Positions 5,457 through 7,442 of a stretch of DNA of 7,442 nt are shown here, piece after piece. The stretch covers positions 1-7,442 of the forward strand of contig JAQGLP010000437.1 of NCBI GenBank assembly GCA_028292835.1, read 5' to 3'. The DNA comes from Variovorax sp. Its GTDB lineage: Bacteria; Pseudomonadota; Gammaproteobacteria; Burkholderiales; Burkholderiaceae_C. The notes beneath the pieces were generated by a model. It did no database searches, had not been told where the DNA came from, and was given only the letters and a program-made list of their open reading frames with translations. The translations under genes and the position numbers were made by a program. How positions within the stretch are numbered: the stretch's first letter is position 1; each line of letters begins with the position of its first letter.

Positions 5457-5926
5457 GTGACGGCGATGCGCTTGGCCTTGTCGCCCAGGCGCCTGGCCAC
5501 GACGGCGCCCAGCGCCAGGGCGAGCGCCAGCGCCAGGTCGGGCTGGCGCTGGGTCATTTCCGTGAAGCGGATGGGCGTCAGGCGCCACACGCGGCAGGCT
5601 CCGGTCGCCTGCACGTTGGCCGCGCGCGGCAGCCGCGAGAAAAAGGCGCCTTCGCCGACCACCGAGCCCGCGCTCAGGATGGCCAGGCGCACCTGGCCAC
5701 GGCTGTTGAGCGCATGCACGCTCAACGCGCCATGTTCGAGGAAGAAGAGCGTGCGGTCCGTCCCGTCCTGGTCGATCAGCCTCTCGCCGGCCGCCAGATC
5801 GAAGGGCTGCAGGTAGTTGCCCAGCGTGTCCCACTGCTGCGCACTCAGGGCCGGGGCGAAGGCGTCGTGGCTCGTGTTCTGCGCAAGGGAGCGCGCGAGG
5901 TCATGGATGCTGGCAGCGTTGGACAT
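5453..5926 (-). CDS. Standalone cyclic nucleotide-binding domain protein (Crp-like sensor domain, no HTH)
   Basis: A 157-residue, probably cytoplasmic protein made of one cNMP-binding domain (about 24-125) and a C-terminal helix. The double-stranded beta-helix is recognisable from FDLAAGERLIDQDGTDRTLFF (42-62) onward. The phosphate-binding cassette GEGAFFSRLPRAANVQA (91-107) keeps the conserved G91-E92 and R101 that hold the ribose and cyclic phosphate in this family; the residue after the arginine is Ala rather than Ser. The tail PDLALALALALGAVVARRL (129-147) resembles the dimerisation helix of Crp/Fnr regulators, but the protein ends ten residues later and lacks the DNA-binding helix-turn-helix (Crp is about 210 residues). 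It is therefore not a DNA-binding regulator by itself. The ligand (cAMP, cGMP, c-di-GMP or none) and the partner are unknown. ATG 5926 is supported by GGTGA seven bases upstream. It lies 78 bases after mnmE on the same strand and may be co-transcribed. Confidence 0.85.
   Translation of the reverse strand: MSNAASIHDLARSLAQNTSHDAFAPALSAQQWDTLGNYLQPFDLAAGERLIDQDGTDRTLFFLEHGALSVHALNSRGQVRLAILSAGSVVGEGAFFSRLPRAANVQATGACRVWRLTPIRFTEMTQRQPDLALALALALGAVVARRLGDKAKRIAVT
5527..5552 (-). repeat. 10-bp inverted repeat inside the cNMP-domain gene
   Basis: CCAGCGCCAG at 5527-5536 and CTGGCGCTGG at 5543-5552 are exact reverse complements with a 6-base loop (GTCGGG). The site encodes the region just before and into the Leu-Ala repeat of the C-terminal helix, where the codons CTG GCG alternate with a few synonymous changes. 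It may be a real mRNA hairpin or a by-product of repetitive high-GC codons. Confidence 0.4.
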
Positions 5927-5932
5927 GGTGCG

Positions 5933-5946
5933 GTCACCGAGGTGAC
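5933..5946 (-). promoter_or_regulatory. Inverted repeat containing the ribosome binding site of the cNMP-domain gene
   Basis: On the plus strand GTCACC-GA-GGTGAC (5933-5946) is an inverted repeat of 6-bp arms. On the minus strand its promoter-distal arm supplies GGTGA, a perfect match to the anti-SD, seven bases before ATG 5926. The site may be a DNA operator, an RNA element in which the RBS is paired, or simply the RBS with a chance repeat. Confidence 0.45.
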
Positions 5947-5967
5947 GGTGGTGGACAGACGAGGGAA

Positions 5968-5999
5968 GGGGCTGGGAAACGCTTCGGCCTGGCAGCCCC
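5968..5999 (-). terminator. Weak hairpin after mnmE
   Basis: GGGGCTG (5968-5974) pairs with CAGCCCC (5993-5999), six bases after the mnmE stop on the minus strand. The 18-base loop is large but can form a small inner GC-TTCG-GC hairpin. It is followed by TTCCC rather than a U-tract, so termination would be partial at best and read-through into the cNMP-domain gene is likely. Confidence 0.3.
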
Positions 6000-6004
6000 G
6001 GGAC

Positions 6005-7414
6005 TTACTTTCCAATGCAAAAGCGGGAAAAAATCACGCCCAGCAGATCGTCGGCGGCGAATTCGCCGGTGATCTCGTTGAGCGCGTTTTGCGCGAGCCG
6101 CAGTTCCTCGGCCAGCAGGTCGAGCGCCTGCGCGCGCGAGGCCAGGTGCGCCTCGGCCCGCTCGACGTGCTCCCGCACGCGGGCCAACGCATCGACGTGG
6201 CGCGCGCGCGCCAGGTAGACGCCCTCGGGCACGGCCTGCCAGCCGGCCAGTTCCAGCAGGCGGCGCCGGAGCTGCTCGATGCCCTCGCCGGTCCGGGCCG
6301 ACAGCGCGATGCCGTGCCGCGGCGGCGGTGTGTCGGGCGCGGCGTCGCGCTTGTTCCAGATATCGAGCACCGGCACACTGCGCGGCAGTCGGGCAGCCAG
6401 GGTGCGGGCGATGTCGGCATCGGCCGCGCGGTAGTCGGCGTTGCCGGCGCGCGTCAGGTCGTGCAGGAACAGCACGGCGTCGGCGCCCTCGATGTGGCTC
6501 CAGGCGCGCGCGATGCCGATCCGCTCGACCTCGTCGTGGCTCAGCCGCAGGCCGGCCGTATCCGCGACATGGATCGGCACCCCCTCGATCTGCAGGGTCT
6601 GCGCCACCACGTCGCGCGTGGTGCCGGCCACCGTGCTCACGATCGCCAGTTCGGCGCCGGCCAGCGCATTGAGGAGCGAGCTCTTGCCGGCGTTGGGCTG
6701 GCCGGCGATCACGACCCGGATGCCTTCCCTCAGCAGTGCGCCCTGCCGCGCGCGGCCCTGCACGGTGGCCAGCTGGCGCTCAAGCGCCGCCAGCTGGCCG
6801 GCGGCATCGGCTTTCCGCAGGAAGTCGATCTCTTCCTCGGGGAAATCCAGCGTCGCCTCGACCAGCATGCGCAGGTGGATCAGTGCTTCGCGCAGCACGC
6901 CGACCTCGCGCGAGAAATCGCCCGAGAGCGAGCGGCTGGCCCCACGCGCGGCCGCCTCGGTGCTGGCGTCGATCAGGTCGGCGATGGCCTCGGCCTGCGC
7001 CAGGTCGATCTTGCCGTTCTGGAAGGCACGCTGGCTGAACTCGCCAGGGGCGGCGACGCGCAGGTGCGCGAGGCGGGGCGTACCACTCGCCGCGTCGATT
7101 TCGGCGGCGGCCTCCAGGCAGCGCGCCACCAGCAGCTGCAGCACCACCGCGCCGCCGTGTGCCTGCAGTTCCAGCACGTCCTCGCCGGTGAACGAGTGTG
7201 GCGCCGGGAACCAGATCGCCAGGCCGCGGTCGATGGGCCGCCCGGCGGCGTCGAGAAACGGCAGGTAGCTCGCCTCGCGCGGCTTGAGGGCGCGGCCGCA
7301 CAGCACGCGCGAGATCGGGGCCAGGTCGCGCCCTGACAGCCGCACGATGCCGACCGCGCCGCGGCCAGGCGCGGTGGCGATGGCGACGATCGGGTCGGCG
7401 GCGTGGGAGAGCAT
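6005..7414 (-). CDS. mnmE: tRNA uridine-5-carboxymethylaminomethyl(34) synthesis GTPase MnmE (TrmE)
   Basis: A complete 469-residue MnmE. With MnmG it installs the (carboxymethyl)aminomethyl group at C5 of wobble uridine-34 in tRNAs reading two-fold split codon boxes, using a tetrahydrofolate one-carbon unit and FAD. The N-terminal folate-binding and dimerisation domain (about 5-126) includes APGEFSQRAFQNGK (122-135), which leads into the helical domain. The inserted G domain (about 230-385) has G1 GQPNAGKSS (238-246), with N241 at the K+-coordinating position; G2 TTRD (265-268); G3 DTAGLR (285-290); G4 NKRD (354-357); and G5 SAR (372-374). The C-terminus FCIGK (465-469) keeps the conserved cysteine C466. 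Length is near E. coli (454). ATG 7414 has AAGGA nine bases upstream. In many Proteobacteria mnmE follows rpmH-rnpA-yidC near the origin, so yidC may lie just beyond the right edge; this is inferred, not seen. Confidence 0.97.
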   Translation of the reverse strand: MLSHAADPIVAIATAPGRGAVGIVRLSGRDLAPISRVLCGRALKPREASYLPFLDAAGRPIDRGLAIWFPAPHSFTGEDVLELQAHGGAVVLQLLVARCLEAAAEIDAASGTPRLAHLRVAAPGEFSQRAFQNGKIDLAQAEAIADLIDASTEAAARGASRSLSGDFSREVGVLREALIHLRMLVEATLDFPEEEIDFLRKADAAGQLAALERQLATVQGRARQGALLREGIRVVIAGQPNAGKSSLLNALAGAELAIVSTVAGTTRDVVAQTLQIEGVPIHVADTAGLRLSHDEVERIGIARAWSHIEGADAVLFLHDLTRAGNADYRAADADIARTLAARLPRSVPVLDIWNKRDAAPDTPPPRHGIALSARTGEGIEQLRRRLLELAGWQAVPEGVYLARARHVDALARVREHVERAEAHLASRAQALDLLAEELRLAQNALNEITGEFAADDLLGVIFSRFCIGK

Positions 7415-7423
7415 GGGCGTCGT

Positions 7424-7428
7424 TCCTT
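7424..7428 (-). promoter_or_regulatory. Ribosome binding site of mnmE
   Basis: The minus strand reads AAGGA, then nine bases, then the ATG at 7414. This supports the chosen start. The remaining 14 bases to the window edge (7429-7442) are too short to assign. Confidence 0.55.
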
Positions 7429-7442
7429 CTTCAGTAAAGCGG

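Noticed and set aside
5714..7336. A 540-codon open frame on the plus strand opposite mnmE and the cNMP-domain gene
   Set aside because: It has no recognisable domain, is Arg/Gly/Gln-rich, and spans two well-supported genes on the other strand, so it is a shadow of high-GC codons.

Overview
This is a high-GC chromosomal window, almost fully coding, with protein families and gene order that point to a betaproteobacterium of the order Burkholderiales (Comamonadaceae-like). The indicators are the kdsD-kdsC-lptC run divergent from a KefB-type antiporter, an RRM-type glycine-rich protein tail, and a sigma70-like TAAAAT box placed directly at a start codon. The genus cannot be fixed from the sequence alone. 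I see no mobile element, CRISPR array, rRNA or tRNA.

Layout. Bases 1-137 (+) are the 3' end of a gene with a glycine-rich tail, probably an RRM RNA-binding protein, closed by a strong hairpin at 171-198 that could act as a terminator from both sides. Bases 286-3285 (-) form one four-gene transcription unit read right to left: kdsD (arabinose-5-phosphate isomerase), kdsC (KDO-8-phosphate phosphatase), lptC (LPS transport bitopic protein) and a short-chain dehydrogenase (SDR). The first three genes overlap by 1 and 4 bases; the SDR follows after 29 bases with its own ribosome binding site. Bases 3286-3440 are the divergent regulatory region, which contains a perfect 16-bp palindrome. Bases 3441-5435 (+) encode a full-length KefB/KefC-like K+/H+ antiporter with an RCK module. 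Convergent to it is a standalone cyclic-nucleotide-binding-domain protein (5453-5926, -), preceded by mnmE (6005-7414, -), the tRNA wobble-uridine modification GTPase.

How the genes work together. KdsD and KdsC provide the first and third steps of KDO synthesis, and LptC helps carry the finished KDO-containing LPS to the outer membrane, so the left operon is an envelope biogenesis unit. The usual lptA and lptB partners are not downstream of lptC here; an SDR of unknown substrate takes that place. The antiporter, the cNMP-binding protein and mnmE have no evident pathway link to that unit.

The window is mostly ordinary core genome. The points worth a second look are regulatory: the palindrome in the kdsD/kefB intergenic region, start codons of both divergent genes that sit where transcription would be expected to begin (possible leaderless mRNAs), an inverted repeat containing the ribosome binding site of the cNMP-domain gene, and the one-domain nature of that protein. 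I found no convincing new multi-gene system.
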